Shown: in pieces, positions 53,348 through 62,135 of the stretch
Layout: each line of letters begins with the position of its first letter
Numbering within the stretch: the first letter of the stretch is position 1
NCBI RefSeq assembly: GCF_038002165.1
Contig: NZ_JBBOBR010000001.1
Location: 1,922,001 to 1,986,000 of the forward strand
DNA from: Cytobacillus sp. FSL H8-0458
Lineage (GTDB): Bacteria > Bacillota > Bacilli > Bacillales > Cytobacillaceae
DNA length: 64,000 nt
Direction of reading: 5' to 3'
Notes under the pieces: model-generated
Told to the model about the DNA's origin: nothing
Databases searched by the model: none
The model's input: only the letters and a program-made list of their open reading frames with translations
Program-made: the position numbers and the translations under genes

Positions 53348-53617
53348 ATGGAGAAGATAGAAGTCGGAGAAGTTTTTACAATCAGTGATGAAAATGATCA
53401 GGAAATGGAAGTGGAGGTCCTCGCGTCTGCAGAGGTTGATGGCAATCAATATGCTGCTGTCAGCTTTGTAGAAGATCTTGAGGAAGATACGGAAGAAGAT
53501 ATTGATGTGTTCTTCTTAAAACTGGATGAGGATGGCGACTTTACACCTATTGAAAGCGATGAGGAATTTAACAAAGTCTCTGCTGTATTCGAAGAAATGA
53601 TAAACAAAGAGGAATAG
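53348..53617 (+). CDS. DUF1292 family acidic protein
   Basis: An 89-residue very acidic protein (GEVFTISDENDQEMEVEVLA, YAAVSFVED, DEDGDFTPIESDEEF) of the DUF1292 (YrzB-like) type. Function is unknown. GGAGAGGAG lies upstream of ATG 53348. Monocistronic with its own terminator. Confidence 0.78.
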   Translation: MEKIEVGEVFTISDENDQEMEVEVLASAEVDGNQYAAVSFVEDLEEDTEEDIDVFFLKLDEDGDFTPIESDEEFNKVSAVFEEMINKEE

Positions 53618-53618
53618 A

Positions 53619-53647
53619 AGAGAAGGAATCTTCCTTCTCTTTTTTTT
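53619..53647 (+). terminator. Terminator
   Basis: AGAGAAGGAA pairs with TTCCTTCTCT with a minimal loop and a seven-T tail. Confidence 0.88.
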
Positions 53648-53704
53648 ACATAGGAAAATGCTTCGATCTTCTGGAGAACGATTACGGAAACAGCAGGTGA
53701 TCCA

Positions 53705-54616
53705 ATGAAAATACTATGCATTGATGGCGGCGGTATACGCGGTGTTTTTGCCGTAAGCATTCTGAAAGCACTCGAAGAGGAACTGAAACAGCCTGCAGGC
53801 GACTATTTTGATATAATCGCAGGCACAAGCACTGGATCGATCATTGCCTCTTCACTGATCCTGAAAAAAGATATGAGCGAGGTCCTGAAAGGATACGAAT
53901 CATTCGGGAAAAAGATTTTTGTCAAACAGGCTAAGGTCGGCCTTTTTAAAAGTGTATACAGTGATAAGTATCTGCGGCGCTTTTTCCGGAAAGCCTTTGG
54001 CGAAACGGAGCTGTCCGATATAAAAAAACCGCTTTTGATTCCAGCTGTCGATGTGACCCACGGCAAACCGTTTGTCCACCGTTCTAATTACGGAAATCCC
54101 GGCAATGATAGCCTATCCATGAAGCTTTGGGATGCAGTGCTTTCCTCCTGTTCTGCACCTGTCTATTTCCCGCCAAACAACATCAGCAACAGTTATTTAT
54201 CCATAGACGGAGGGCTATGGGCGAATAATCCATCACTCGTTTGCATTACGGAGGCTATGCATCACTTCAAGGTGGAGCTGCAAAATATAAAAATCCTGTC
54301 GCTTGGAACCGGTCTTCAAAAAATAGACTTTACGATTGATCATGATAAATATTGGGGTGTAAAGCATTGGCTGCCTTTCCAGCTCCCGTCCATGAAAGTG
54401 ACACCCAAACTATTGGACCTGGCTCTTCATTTATCCTCAGAATCTGTTACCTACCATTGCAAACATCTCCTCGGAGAAAATTACCTGCGTATTAATGAAG
54501 AGCTGGGAGAAGAAATGCCTTTTGACGAAATAAAGTTTGTGGAAGATTTGATTATGCTCGGGGAGAAGGTCTATAAGGACCGGCGGGAGGAAATGAAGAA
54601 GTTTTTACTTTCATGA
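53705..54616 (+). CDS. Patatin-like phospholipase
   Basis: A 303-residue lipid hydrolase. CIDGGGIRGVFAV is the oxyanion-hole motif (about residues 5-17). GTSTGSI carries the nucleophile Ser (about 43). SIDGGLWANNP holds the catalytic Asp (about 180). The family deacylates phospholipids. This single gene has no nucleotide cyclase or other defence genes next to it, so a role as an immune effector is not supported. GCAGGTGA precedes the ATG. Confidence 0.85.
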   Translation: MKILCIDGGGIRGVFAVSILKALEEELKQPAGDYFDIIAGTSTGSIIASSLILKKDMSEVLKGYESFGKKIFVKQAKVGLFKSVYSDKYLRRFFRKAFGETELSDIKKPLLIPAVDVTHGKPFVHRSNYGNPGNDSLSMKLWDAVLSSCSAPVYFPPNNISNSYLSIDGGLWANNPSLVCITEAMHHFKVELQNIKILSLGTGLQKIDFTIDHDKYWGVKHWLPFQLPSMKVTPKLLDLALHLSSESVTYHCKHLLGENYLRINEELGEEMPFDEIKFVEDLIMLGEKVYKDRREEMKKFLLS

Positions 54617-54617
54617 A

Positions 54618-54643
54618 AAGGAGCAGGGATTCCCCCTGCTCTT
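54618..54643. terminator. Terminator between convergent genes
   Basis: GAGCAGGG pairs with CCCTGCTC around a 5-base loop. Confidence 0.78.
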
Positions 54644-54646
54644 CTC

Positions 54647-55810
54647 TCATTTTGTATGAATCACAGAATAATACTTTACAGGTTCTGCTGTGTTTTGAAG
54701 AACTTCAGCAATCGTTCCAGTGAGGCTGTACGGCCCCTTTGCATCATGGCCAGCTTCCCAGATCATCATTCCGCCAAATCCGTGATTTAAAGCCAGAATG
54801 GTTTTCTTTTTCATTGTGGCTGATCCATTATAGTAATAGCTGACTCCATTCATGCTGATTCTATCTTTTGCTGCATTTTCAGGATTGTTGTTTATGATGG
54901 CCTGATAGGATACCGGCTTAACGGCAGGATCCTCCGGCTGAGCATAAAGTGGAACACCCAGAACCAGCTTTTCCTTGGAAATCTCCTGTGAATCAAAGAG
55001 GTTGCTCCAATAATTGGCGATATTCTCTGTAAAGGAATAGGGAGAAAGATTTGCAGCATTGTATCCGCCATCCCACTGGCCGTCATATGCCATGATATTC
55101 ACATAATCAACCTTTCTGAACATGTCTGGCTCATACACAACATATCCGCTCTCTGTACCTGTTATACTATGAACCTTGGCATGAACCGCAACCGACAGTT
55201 CCTTGCCGTTTTCATGCAGCACTCCGCTCAAATGATTGATAAAAACAGCCAGGAATCTTGCATCCTCCTTTGAACGCGGATGCTCAAAATCAATATCAAT
55301 TCCGTCAAGGTTTTCCTTTTTAACCAGCCCCGAGAGTTCTGTTAACAGCCTGTTTCTAGACGTGTCATCCGCTATTGCTTGTTTAAAATAATCATAGGAT
55401 TCCCCGCCATTGATGTGAAACCATCCCCCAACAGCAAGAAATGCCTTCACATCATGCTTGTGAGCATTCGACACCACTCTCTGCAGATTGTTCCGCGCAG
55501 TCTCACCATTAAAAGAAATGCTTCCATCCTTCTCAGGATGAGCAAAAGAAAATATGACATGAGACAGATTTGAATAATTGATCGAAGCGGGATCTCGATA
55601 ATCCTGAACATAACCCATCAGCACTTTTTCCGGGATCTCTGAAAACTCCGGAATTTCTTTTGGAACAGGAAGTTTGATCGATTGTGAAACAGGGGCAGGC
55701 TGTTTAATAGACTGGAGTCCGCTTGTGTTTTTTGTATAGTAAATGCCGGCAGCAAATCCGCCGCAAAAAGTAATAGCAATCATGATCAAAACTTGATATT
55801 TTCTCTTCAC
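54647..55810 (-). CDS. Membrane-anchored or exported GH18 glycosidase
   Basis: A 387-residue protein with an uncleaved anchor or signal (VLIMIAITFCGGFAAGIYY, about residues 7-25) and then a GH18 chitinase-type barrel: VIFSFAHPEKDG, AVGGWFH and DGIDIDFEHPRS, with the catalytic Glu in the DxxDxDxE motif. The substrate may be chitin-like glycans or peptidoglycan. It has no LysM domain, unlike the glycosidase at 16.5 kb. Monocistronic. Confidence 0.85.
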   Translation of the reverse strand: MKRKYQVLIMIAITFCGGFAAGIYYTKNTSGLQSIKQPAPVSQSIKLPVPKEIPEFSEIPEKVLMGYVQDYRDPASINYSNLSHVIFSFAHPEKDGSISFNGETARNNLQRVVSNAHKHDVKAFLAVGGWFHINGGESYDYFKQAIADDTSRNRLLTELSGLVKKENLDGIDIDFEHPRSKEDARFLAVFINHLSGVLHENGKELSVAVHAKVHSITGTESGYVVYEPDMFRKVDYVNIMAYDGQWDGGYNAANLSPYSFTENIANYWSNLFDSQEISKEKLVLGVPLYAQPEDPAVKPVSYQAIINNNPENAAKDRISMNGVSYYYNGSATMKKKTILALNHGFGGMMIWEAGHDAKGPYSLTGTIAEVLQNTAEPVKYYSVIHTK

Positions 55811-56029
55811 TATAGTAAACCTCCATCTTTCGATCCTTTAAAAAGTGTAACAAAAAAAGGAAGATGGAGGGGGTGGTAATTTATTGCTGACATTCCATTC
55901 CGGCTTAAAATAATAAACTTTTATTAATATATGATTCTCATCACATTACGAACTTTTTCCTCATGGTACATTTCTTATAAGCACTAGTAACAGCCTAGAA
56001 ACAAGGAATGATACAGGAGGAATTGTACA

Positions 56030-57058
56030 GTGAGCGAATTAATTAATAACCGTCAGCATCCGGACCATCACAGCCATTCTATTAATAGCATTGAAGCAGC
56101 TGCTCATCCTAAACCGGAAGAACAGCCCGGACATCCCATTCATACTTTCACCCGGGAGAATAAGGCAATTGATAAGCATCTAAGAGAAAATGTTAAGGTC
56201 CATCTCGAGGCGTTCATCCAGGAGGATCATGAGGATAATGTTTATGCACTATTAGAAGACTTCATACTGCTCCTTGATCTTGATAAGCATTACAGCAGAA
56301 AGGAAAATCTGCTTTTCCCATACCTGGAGAAGTACGGAATTTATGGTCCAACAAATAATATGTGGAGCATTGATGACTTTATAAGGGATGGCATTAAGGA
56401 AGCCAGGAACCTTCTCACTCATTACGAGGGGGACAGGCAAAAGGTCATCAATGCAGTCCGTTTCGTTTTCAATGAAGTTAGTGCCATGATTTACAGGGAG
56501 GAAAAAATTCTTTTCCCAATGGCTTTAAAAAACCTTACAGAAGATGAATGGGTAAAGATCGCCCATGAAAGCGACGAAATCGGCTTCTGTCTGACCGGCC
56601 CTGAAAAAGAATGGAAGCCCGAACGCAGAGGGATTGAGGGGAATGCCCTATCAGAAGGCTACATCAAAATGGAAACTGGCATTTTGTCCTTAAAGCAGCT
56701 GGAGCTGTTATTCAATCACTTGCCTGTTGATATCACCTTTATTGATCATGAGGATGTTGTCCGCTATTTCTCTCATGGCAAGGAAAGAATCTTTGCCAGA
56801 ACGAAAGCCGTGATTGGGCGAACCGTTCAGAATTGCCATCCGCCCCGCAGTGTACATGTTGTGGAAGAATTGCTGAAGGATTTCAGGGAAGGGCGAAAAG
56901 ACTCTGAAGACTTCTGGATCAAGTTCAGGGATAAATATGTTTATATCCGTTATTTTGCGGTACGGGATGAAAACGGGCGTTATGCGGGAACCCTTGAATT
57001 TACACAAAACATCAGTCCAATACAGGAAATCAAGGGAGAGAAAAGGATTCTTTCATAA
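56030..57058 (+). CDS. Hemerythrin-like plus PAS protein (short DUF438 relative)
   Basis: A 342-residue protein. A His-rich N-terminus (HPDHHSHS) is followed by a hemerythrin-like four-helix region with HLEAFIQEDHEDN, LDKHYSRKENLLFPYLEKYG, LLTHYEGD and REEKILFPM (about residues 57-170) for a di-iron site. A PAS domain follows (PVDITFIDHEDVVRYFSHGKERIF to EFTQNI, about 235-335). Related Bacillus proteins carry DUF438 at the N-terminus, which is not evident here. Oxygen, nitric oxide or redox sensing is inferred. Start GTG 56030 has CAGGAGG upstream. A TGAT-N4-ATCA palindrome lies near 55932. Confidence 0.8.
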   Translation: MSELINNRQHPDHHSHSINSIEAAAHPKPEEQPGHPIHTFTRENKAIDKHLRENVKVHLEAFIQEDHEDNVYALLEDFILLLDLDKHYSRKENLLFPYLEKYGIYGPTNNMWSIDDFIRDGIKEARNLLTHYEGDRQKVINAVRFVFNEVSAMIYREEKILFPMALKNLTEDEWVKIAHESDEIGFCLTGPEKEWKPERRGIEGNALSEGYIKMETGILSLKQLELLFNHLPVDITFIDHEDVVRYFSHGKERIFARTKAVIGRTVQNCHPPRSVHVVEELLKDFREGRKDSEDFWIKFRDKYVYIRYFAVRDENGRYAGTLEFTQNISPIQEIKGEKRILS

Positions 57059-57060
57059 TC

Positions 57061-57100
57061 AAAAAAAAGCTAAGAGCGTTGCGGCTCTTTAGCTTTTTTT
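57061..57100. terminator. Bidirectional terminator
   Basis: AAAAAAGCTAA plus GAGC pairs with GGCTC plus TTTAGCTTTTTT. It overlaps the end of the convergent gene. Confidence 0.88.
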
Positions 57101-57910
57101 GATTTTCGACGGATTATTTACCTTATATAGAACAGATTCTTCGATAATGAATTCCTCGTCACAGTCTTTTCCTTTAGGCAATTTCTTTTTAACTATTTTT
57201 CCATCAAATTCGAGGCTTTCACCTGGCTGAAGGTCAAATTTCTTTAACGTTTTCGAATGGGAGCACCATCCAAGCCCGACTTCAACCGGTTCATCCTCCT
57301 GAATGACAAGATCTTCAAGTATGATAACTTCATCATTGGTTTCATTGAAATGGTTCCAGCTCAGGGCAAACTGCTTAACTTTAGCTTTAAAATGAACCTT
57401 TTCTGCCGGCAGCTCCAATGCAGGCTGTTTTTCCTTTTTGGCTTTTTTGGCTGCAGGTTTATCACTTTTGCTTTCTTCAGCAGATTTCTTTGTTGCCTCC
57501 TCAGACTTCTCTGCGTCTTTTTTGGAAGATTTCTTTTCAGAAGGGGCTGAGGAGATATCCCCAAAATCAGCAGCCAGCGCTTTTCCAAAGCTTGGTGACT
57601 GCATCTCCTTAAGGTAAGCAGGATGTATGCAGCTTAGATTTCCATCCTGAAACTCGATAATGATTGTATAATAATCACCAGACTCTCCGTACGTCTGATA
57701 CCCTTTAACTGTTACAAGACGCTGCTGTGTTTTTTCTTTATACCAGAATTCCTTTTTAACTTCCCTAGTAGTTGATAATCCCCATTCCCTGACTTTCTCT
57801 TCATAATGGGCATCGTCCTGAAACGTTTCATAATGACCCACTGGAGGGAAATATGCAGTATTGTTTGAGTCTTCTATATGAGGCAGAGTAATGGCCAAAT
57901 CCGTCCACAT
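57089..57910 (-). CDS. Two-part hypothetical protein with charged linker
   Basis: A 273-residue protein. Residues 1-110 form an alpha/beta region (VKGYQTYGESGDYYTIIIEFQDG), 115-165 a Lys/Glu/Ser/Ala-rich linker, and 168-273 a second beta-rich region (VHFKAKVKQFALSWNHFNETND, GLGWCSHSKTLKK). The ribosome-like GAAAGG abuts ATG 57910 directly, so the in-frame TTG at 57898 may be the true start. I do not recognise the domains. Confidence 0.62.
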   Translation of the reverse strand: MWTDLAITLPHIEDSNNTAYFPPVGHYETFQDDAHYEEKVREWGLSTTREVKKEFWYKEKTQQRLVTVKGYQTYGESGDYYTIIIEFQDGNLSCIHPAYLKEMQSPSFGKALAADFGDISSAPSEKKSSKKDAEKSEEATKKSAEESKSDKPAAKKAKKEKQPALELPAEKVHFKAKVKQFALSWNHFNETNDEVIILEDLVIQEDEPVEVGLGWCSHSKTLKKFDLQPGESLEFDGKIVKKKLPKGKDCDEEFIIEESVLYKVNNPSKIKKS

Positions 57911-58031
57911 CCTTTCAACATTATTTTAATAGCCATACGTGATAAAATCAAAAATGTGGAAGGGTTTTTGCGATAACTTTTGAATATAGTTAATTAATAA
58001 ATAACAGTTTGCTGTAAAGGAGTTAATAAGA

Positions 58032-59819
58032 ATGAAGACATTCAAAGATAGAAATGACGTTCCGCTCAATGAGAAATGGAATCTGGAAGACATATACACC
58101 GGTTTGGAGAAATGGGAAGATGATTATAAGCATATTGATCAACTGGCTGATAAGCTGAAAACCTTTGACGGACAGATTCATGATGGTAATTCCCTTTATC
58201 AATATCTTGAAAAAAAAGAAAAACTCTCTTACATATTTAATAAGCTGTATGCATATGCGATGCTGAAAACCGATGAAGACACACGCGTGACAGATTCGCA
58301 GGCCTATGTAGACAGGGCAAAGCAATTGAGCGTTAAAGTCAGTTCTTCCACTTCATTTTTTATGCCTTTTCTCTTAAACCTTGATGAGGAAACCCTGAAG
58401 GGCTATATTGCAGAGGAAAAGGGCTTGAAATACTTTGAGGAGGACCTGCTCGAATCCTTCCGCTATAAGCCGCATGTCCTTAATAAGGACAAGGAAGAAG
58501 TTCTATCCCATCTCGGCGAAGCACTTTCAGTTCCCAGCCATACTTTTGGAATGATGAATAATGCAGATATAAAGTTTGGCGATGTAACAAAAGATGATGG
58601 CGAGAAGGTTGAACTGACACGCGGCATATATGCGAAAATCATGGAAGAAGAAGACCGGGAAAAGAGGAAAGAAGCATATAAAGCCTATTATCAGCCCTAT
58701 GTGCAGCTGAAGAACTCCATTGCTTCCACCCTTTCTGCTGCGATAAAAAACAATGTCACCATGGCCAAAATCCGCAATTATCCTTCAGCACTTGAAAAAG
58801 GATTATTCGGTGATCAGGTGCCAAAGGAAGTGTATGTCAATCTAATTGAGACGACTAAAAAGAATATTGGGGCAATGCATCAGTATACTGCGATCCGCAA
58901 GGAACAATTAGGCCTTGACAAGCTGAGGCAATATGATTTAAGTGTTCCTTTAGTAAAGGGAGTCAAACTTGAAATATCATATGAAGAAGCTTATGACACA
59001 ATGTGTAAGGCGCTCGAGCCTCTTGGTGATGATTATATTACTATTCTGAAGGAGTTTAAGTCAGGCCGCTATATTGATGTGCGTGAAACTCCCGGGAAAC
59101 GGTCAGGCGCCTATAACCTCGGCATTTACGGTGTTCATCCTTATATCCTCCTGAATCACAGGGATGATCTGGACAGCCTCTTTACACTTGCTCATGAGTG
59201 CGGGCATGGTGTCCACAGTAAGCTGAGCTCACAGCACCAGCCGCAGATCACCGCCCGTTATAGCATTTTTGTGGCGGAAGTGGCTTCAACAGTGAATGAA
59301 GTACTCCTGATTCATTATTTGCTGAATACGGAGAAGGATAAAAATGTCCGCAGGCATCTCCTTAATCATTTTATTGATCAGTTTAAAGGAACCTTCTTCA
59401 CTCAAGTTATGTTTGCTGAGTTTGAGATGAAAACCCATGAATTAGCTGAAAGGGGAGAGCCGCTTAACGCTGAGGTCTTCAACGGAATATATGAACGTTT
59501 ATTCCGCGAATATAACGGGGATGACATTGTTTTTGATGAAGAAGTGAAATTCGGCTGGGCAAGGATTCCTCATTTTTACCGTCCATTTTATGTGTATAAG
59601 TACGCTACCGGATTTGCGTCTGCCATTCATTTGGCAGCGAAAATTCTTGAAGGAGACAAAGAAACGCTGCAAAGCTATCTGGAGTTCTTAAAAAGCGGAA
59701 GCTCCGATTATCCGCTGGAGCTGCTGAAGAAAACCGGAGTGGATCTGACTTCCCCATACCCTATTGAAAACTCACTAAGAAAATTTAGAGATCTTGTAGA
59801 AGAATTCGGAAACCAATAA
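58032..59819 (+). CDS. pepF: Oligoendopeptidase F
   Basis: A 595-residue M3B zinc peptidase. HECGHGVHS (about residues 382-390) contains the HExxH site, and FVAEVASTVNEVLL supplies the third ligand Glu. GKRSGAYNLGIYGVHPY and the C-terminal FYVYKYATGFASAIHLA match PepF (Bacillus YjbG). It is cytoplasmic and cleaves peptides of about 7-17 residues. AAAGGAG precedes ATG 58032. Confidence 0.92.
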   Translation: MKTFKDRNDVPLNEKWNLEDIYTGLEKWEDDYKHIDQLADKLKTFDGQIHDGNSLYQYLEKKEKLSYIFNKLYAYAMLKTDEDTRVTDSQAYVDRAKQLSVKVSSSTSFFMPFLLNLDEETLKGYIAEEKGLKYFEEDLLESFRYKPHVLNKDKEEVLSHLGEALSVPSHTFGMMNNADIKFGDVTKDDGEKVELTRGIYAKIMEEEDREKRKEAYKAYYQPYVQLKNSIASTLSAAIKNNVTMAKIRNYPSALEKGLFGDQVPKEVYVNLIETTKKNIGAMHQYTAIRKEQLGLDKLRQYDLSVPLVKGVKLEISYEEAYDTMCKALEPLGDDYITILKEFKSGRYIDVRETPGKRSGAYNLGIYGVHPYILLNHRDDLDSLFTLAHECGHGVHSKLSSQHQPQITARYSIFVAEVASTVNEVLLIHYLLNTEKDKNVRRHLLNHFIDQFKGTFFTQVMFAEFEMKTHELAERGEPLNAEVFNGIYERLFREYNGDDIVFDEEVKFGWARIPHFYRPFYVYKYATGFASAIHLAAKILEGDKETLQSYLEFLKSGSSDYPLELLKKTGVDLTSPYPIENSLRKFRDLVEEFGNQ

Positions 59820-59828
59820 AAGGATCGG

Positions 59829-59860
59829 GCCTGTTTCTTGATATAGAAACAGGCTTTTTT
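59829..59860 (+). terminator. pepF terminator
   Basis: GCCTGTTTC pairs with GAAACAGGC around an 8-base loop, followed by TTTTTT. Confidence 0.9.
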
Positions 59861-59988
59861 ATAGTCATAATGAAAAGAACAGCCTGCTGAAATACAATTA
59901 ATGGACAGGATGAAATATTCCTGCAATAATTGATGCAAACTTTAATTAAAACGATGATAGTGCAAATATAATTGTGAAGGATGAAAGG

Positions 59989-61002
59989 ATGAAAGTACTT
60001 CTGGCAAGCCCAAATTTTCACCAGGCAAGAGGGAACACAGTTACTGTTCAGCGTATATCCGATAACCTTAATAAGCTGGGCATTGAGACTGAAATAATGA
60101 ATATTACAGACGGCTGCAAATTTACCAGCCTGCCAAAAGCCGATATTGTGCATGGCTTTAACGCTTATCGGTTTGGCCAATTCATTAAGGGGCTTGGTGA
60201 AAAACCCGAAAGATATGTCGTAACGATGACCGGCACTGATTTAAATATCGACCTTCATGATCCGGTGAAGAAAACCGAAATCATTCAAACCATTATCAAC
60301 GCCGAAGCTATACATGTATTTGATGAAGAAGCTAAGCTTGTACTGGCAGGTGAAGTTCCTGAAGCAAAAGATAAAATCAGTGTTATCCATCAGGGCACTG
60401 TAATATTTTCTGAAGCTGGAGCCGATTATAAAAAAGAACACGGCACTTTTTTATTTTTGCTGCCGGCAGGAATCCGCAAGGTGAAGAATATTCCTTTTGC
60501 CATAGATAAGCTTAAAGTGTTATATGAAAAGAATCCCCGCATCCGTCTTTGGCTGGCGGGTCCTGTTATTGAAGAAGAAGAGGGGAATATCATAAAGACC
60601 CTTACAGAAAAAAATAAAGAATGGGTTCAATATCTCGGCCAGATCCCGCATCACCATATGGGAGAGTTATATAGCCAAGCGGATGCGGTATTAAACACAT
60701 CCCATTCTGAAGGCCAGCCTGCTGCCATTTTAGAAGCAATGGAGTATAGCCTTCCAGTTCTTGCAGCCAATAACCCGGGCAACAGAAATATCATTTCACA
60801 TCAGGAAACCGGTTTAATCTACACTAATCCGGTCGAATTTCTTGATTATGCAGACAAACTAGTGAATAATAACGAATTGAGGATTAAATTGGGGCATGCT
60901 GCCAAATTCTACGTTGAGGGCAGTCATTCTTCGGAATATGAAGCCAAAACACTTCAAAAAATTTATGAAACCATCTTAGAAAAATCCCCAAGTAAACATT
61001 GA
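59989..61002 (+). CDS. GT4-type glycosyltransferase next to selD, possibly SenB-like
   Basis: A 337-residue GT-B glycosyltransferase. The N-terminal domain has SPNFHQARGNTVTVQRIS (about residues 7-24) and VVTMTGTDLNIDL (about 77-89). The C-terminal domain has LPAGIRKVKNIP, SEGQPAAILEAMEYSLPVLA (the E-x7-E donor-binding region) and NRNIISHQETGLIY. GN-VT-R, LTGTDL-DL and R-VK-P are also landmarks I remember from SenB selenosugar synthases. ATG 59989 has GAAGG 8 bases upstream. The selD start follows after 20 bases, so the two are almost certainly one operon. Sugar donor and acceptor are unknown. Confidence 0.78.
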   Translation: MKVLLASPNFHQARGNTVTVQRISDNLNKLGIETEIMNITDGCKFTSLPKADIVHGFNAYRFGQFIKGLGEKPERYVVTMTGTDLNIDLHDPVKKTEIIQTIINAEAIHVFDEEAKLVLAGEVPEAKDKISVIHQGTVIFSEAGADYKKEHGTFLFLLPAGIRKVKNIPFAIDKLKVLYEKNPRIRLWLAGPVIEEEEGNIIKTLTEKNKEWVQYLGQIPHHHMGELYSQADAVLNTSHSEGQPAAILEAMEYSLPVLAANNPGNRNIISHQETGLIYTNPVEFLDYADKLVNNNELRIKLGHAAKFYVEGSHSSEYEAKTLQKIYETILEKSPSKH

Positions 61003-61022
61003 ACGAGTAAGGAGAGAGAAAT

Positions 61023-62072
61023 ATGTCGAGAGAAGAAATCGTAAAATTAACTTCTTTATCAACAAAAGGCGGCTGAGGATGCAAAATTGGTCCTGAAGAC
61101 CTGGCGCAGGTTCTGCGTCATTTACCTAAGTCTGTACCTGACCCCAACCTCCTGGTAGGATTGGATACATCAGATGATGCAGGCGTATATAAAATAAATG
61201 ATGAAACTGCCCTTGTGCAGACACTGGATTTCTTCACTCCTATCGTTGATGACCCATACATGTTCGGCCAAATCGCCGCAGCCAATTCGCTGAGTGATAT
61301 TTACGCTATGGGCGGCAAGCCTATAACCGTCATGAATATTGTAGGTTTCCCTATAAGCAAACTGGATAAAAGCATACTTGCAGACATTCTGGCTGGCGCA
61401 TCCGATAAAGTTAAAGAATCCGGTGCTGTGTTAGTTGGGGGGCACTCCATTGACGACCAGGAGCCAAAATTCGGCTTATCTGTGACTGGAACCGTACATC
61501 CTGAACGGGTAAGAACAAATGCCGGAGCCAAGCCTGGCGACAAGCTGATCTTAACCAAGCCGATTGGCGTCGGCATCCTTACTCAAGCTATTAAAAGGGA
61601 TATGCTGGATCAGGAAGGCATTGACCGTGTGATGGAAGTCATGGCTGCTTTAAATAAAGAGGCAGCTGAAGCTATGGATAACTACCAGGTTAATGCCTGC
61701 ACAGACATCACTGGTTTTGGCCTCCTGGGCCATGCAATGGAAATTGCGGAAGGAAGCGGCACAGGGATAACGATTGAAAGCAAAGCCGTGCCTGTTCTTC
61801 CAAAAACCAGGGAGCTTGCCCAGCAGAACATTATTCCCGGCGGCTCCAAAAAGAATCATAAATGGCTCTCCGGACGTATTCAATACAAAAATATTGATGA
61901 TGTTGACCAAGTGATTCTTTGTGACGCTATAACATCAGGAGGACTTTTAATAACCGTTCCTGAATCAGAAGCTGAACCACTCCTAAATGACCTGAAGGAA
62001 AAAGGAGTAGAATGGGCTTCCATCATCGGGACAGTCACAGATCAGAATCCCGGAAGGATTACAGTTATCTAA
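61023..62072 (+). CDS. selD: Selenide, water dikinase SelD, itself a selenoprotein (in-frame UGA = Sec18)
   Basis: A 349-residue SelD, read from ATG 61023 with AAGGAGAG upstream. The frame runs through one TGA at 61074-61076 in the context KGG-TGA-GCKIGPEDL. SelD enzymes have Cys or Sec at exactly this position, and the rest of the frame is intact to 62072: VGLDTSDDAGVYKIND, GGHSIDDQEPKFGLSVTG and TDITGFGLLGH. It makes selenophosphate from selenide and ATP. Annotation from the next ATG (61161) would lose the catalytic N-terminus. The glycosyltransferase lies directly upstream. Confidence 0.9.
61074..61112 (+). promoter_or_regulatory. UGA codon with candidate bacterial SECIS hairpin
   Basis: Twenty-one bases after the UGA, GACCTG (61098-61103) pairs with CAGGTT (61107-61112) around GCG, in the window where bacterial SECIS apical hairpins lie. 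The stem is short and needs folding to confirm. Confidence 0.55.
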
Positions 62073-62100
62073 AAAAGGACTCAAAAAGAGTCCTTTTTTA
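62071..62100 (+). terminator. selD terminator
   Basis: AAAAAAGGACTC pairs with GAGTCCTTTTTT around five A residues. It separates selD from phnD. Confidence 0.9.
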
Positions 62101-62135
62101 CCTTTACTACAAAACTTAAACAAGGAAGTGCAAAT

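Noticed and set aside
53705-54616. Patatin phospholipase as an anti-phage (CBASS-like) effector
   Set aside because: No cyclic-nucleotide synthase or other defence gene is adjacent; neighbours are a DUF1292 gene and a glycosidase.
61023-62072. SelD as a pseudogene broken by a stop codon
   Set aside because: The TGA is the only interruption, it lies exactly at the Cys/Sec position in KGG-x-GCK, and there is a good ribosome site and intact sequence on both sides.
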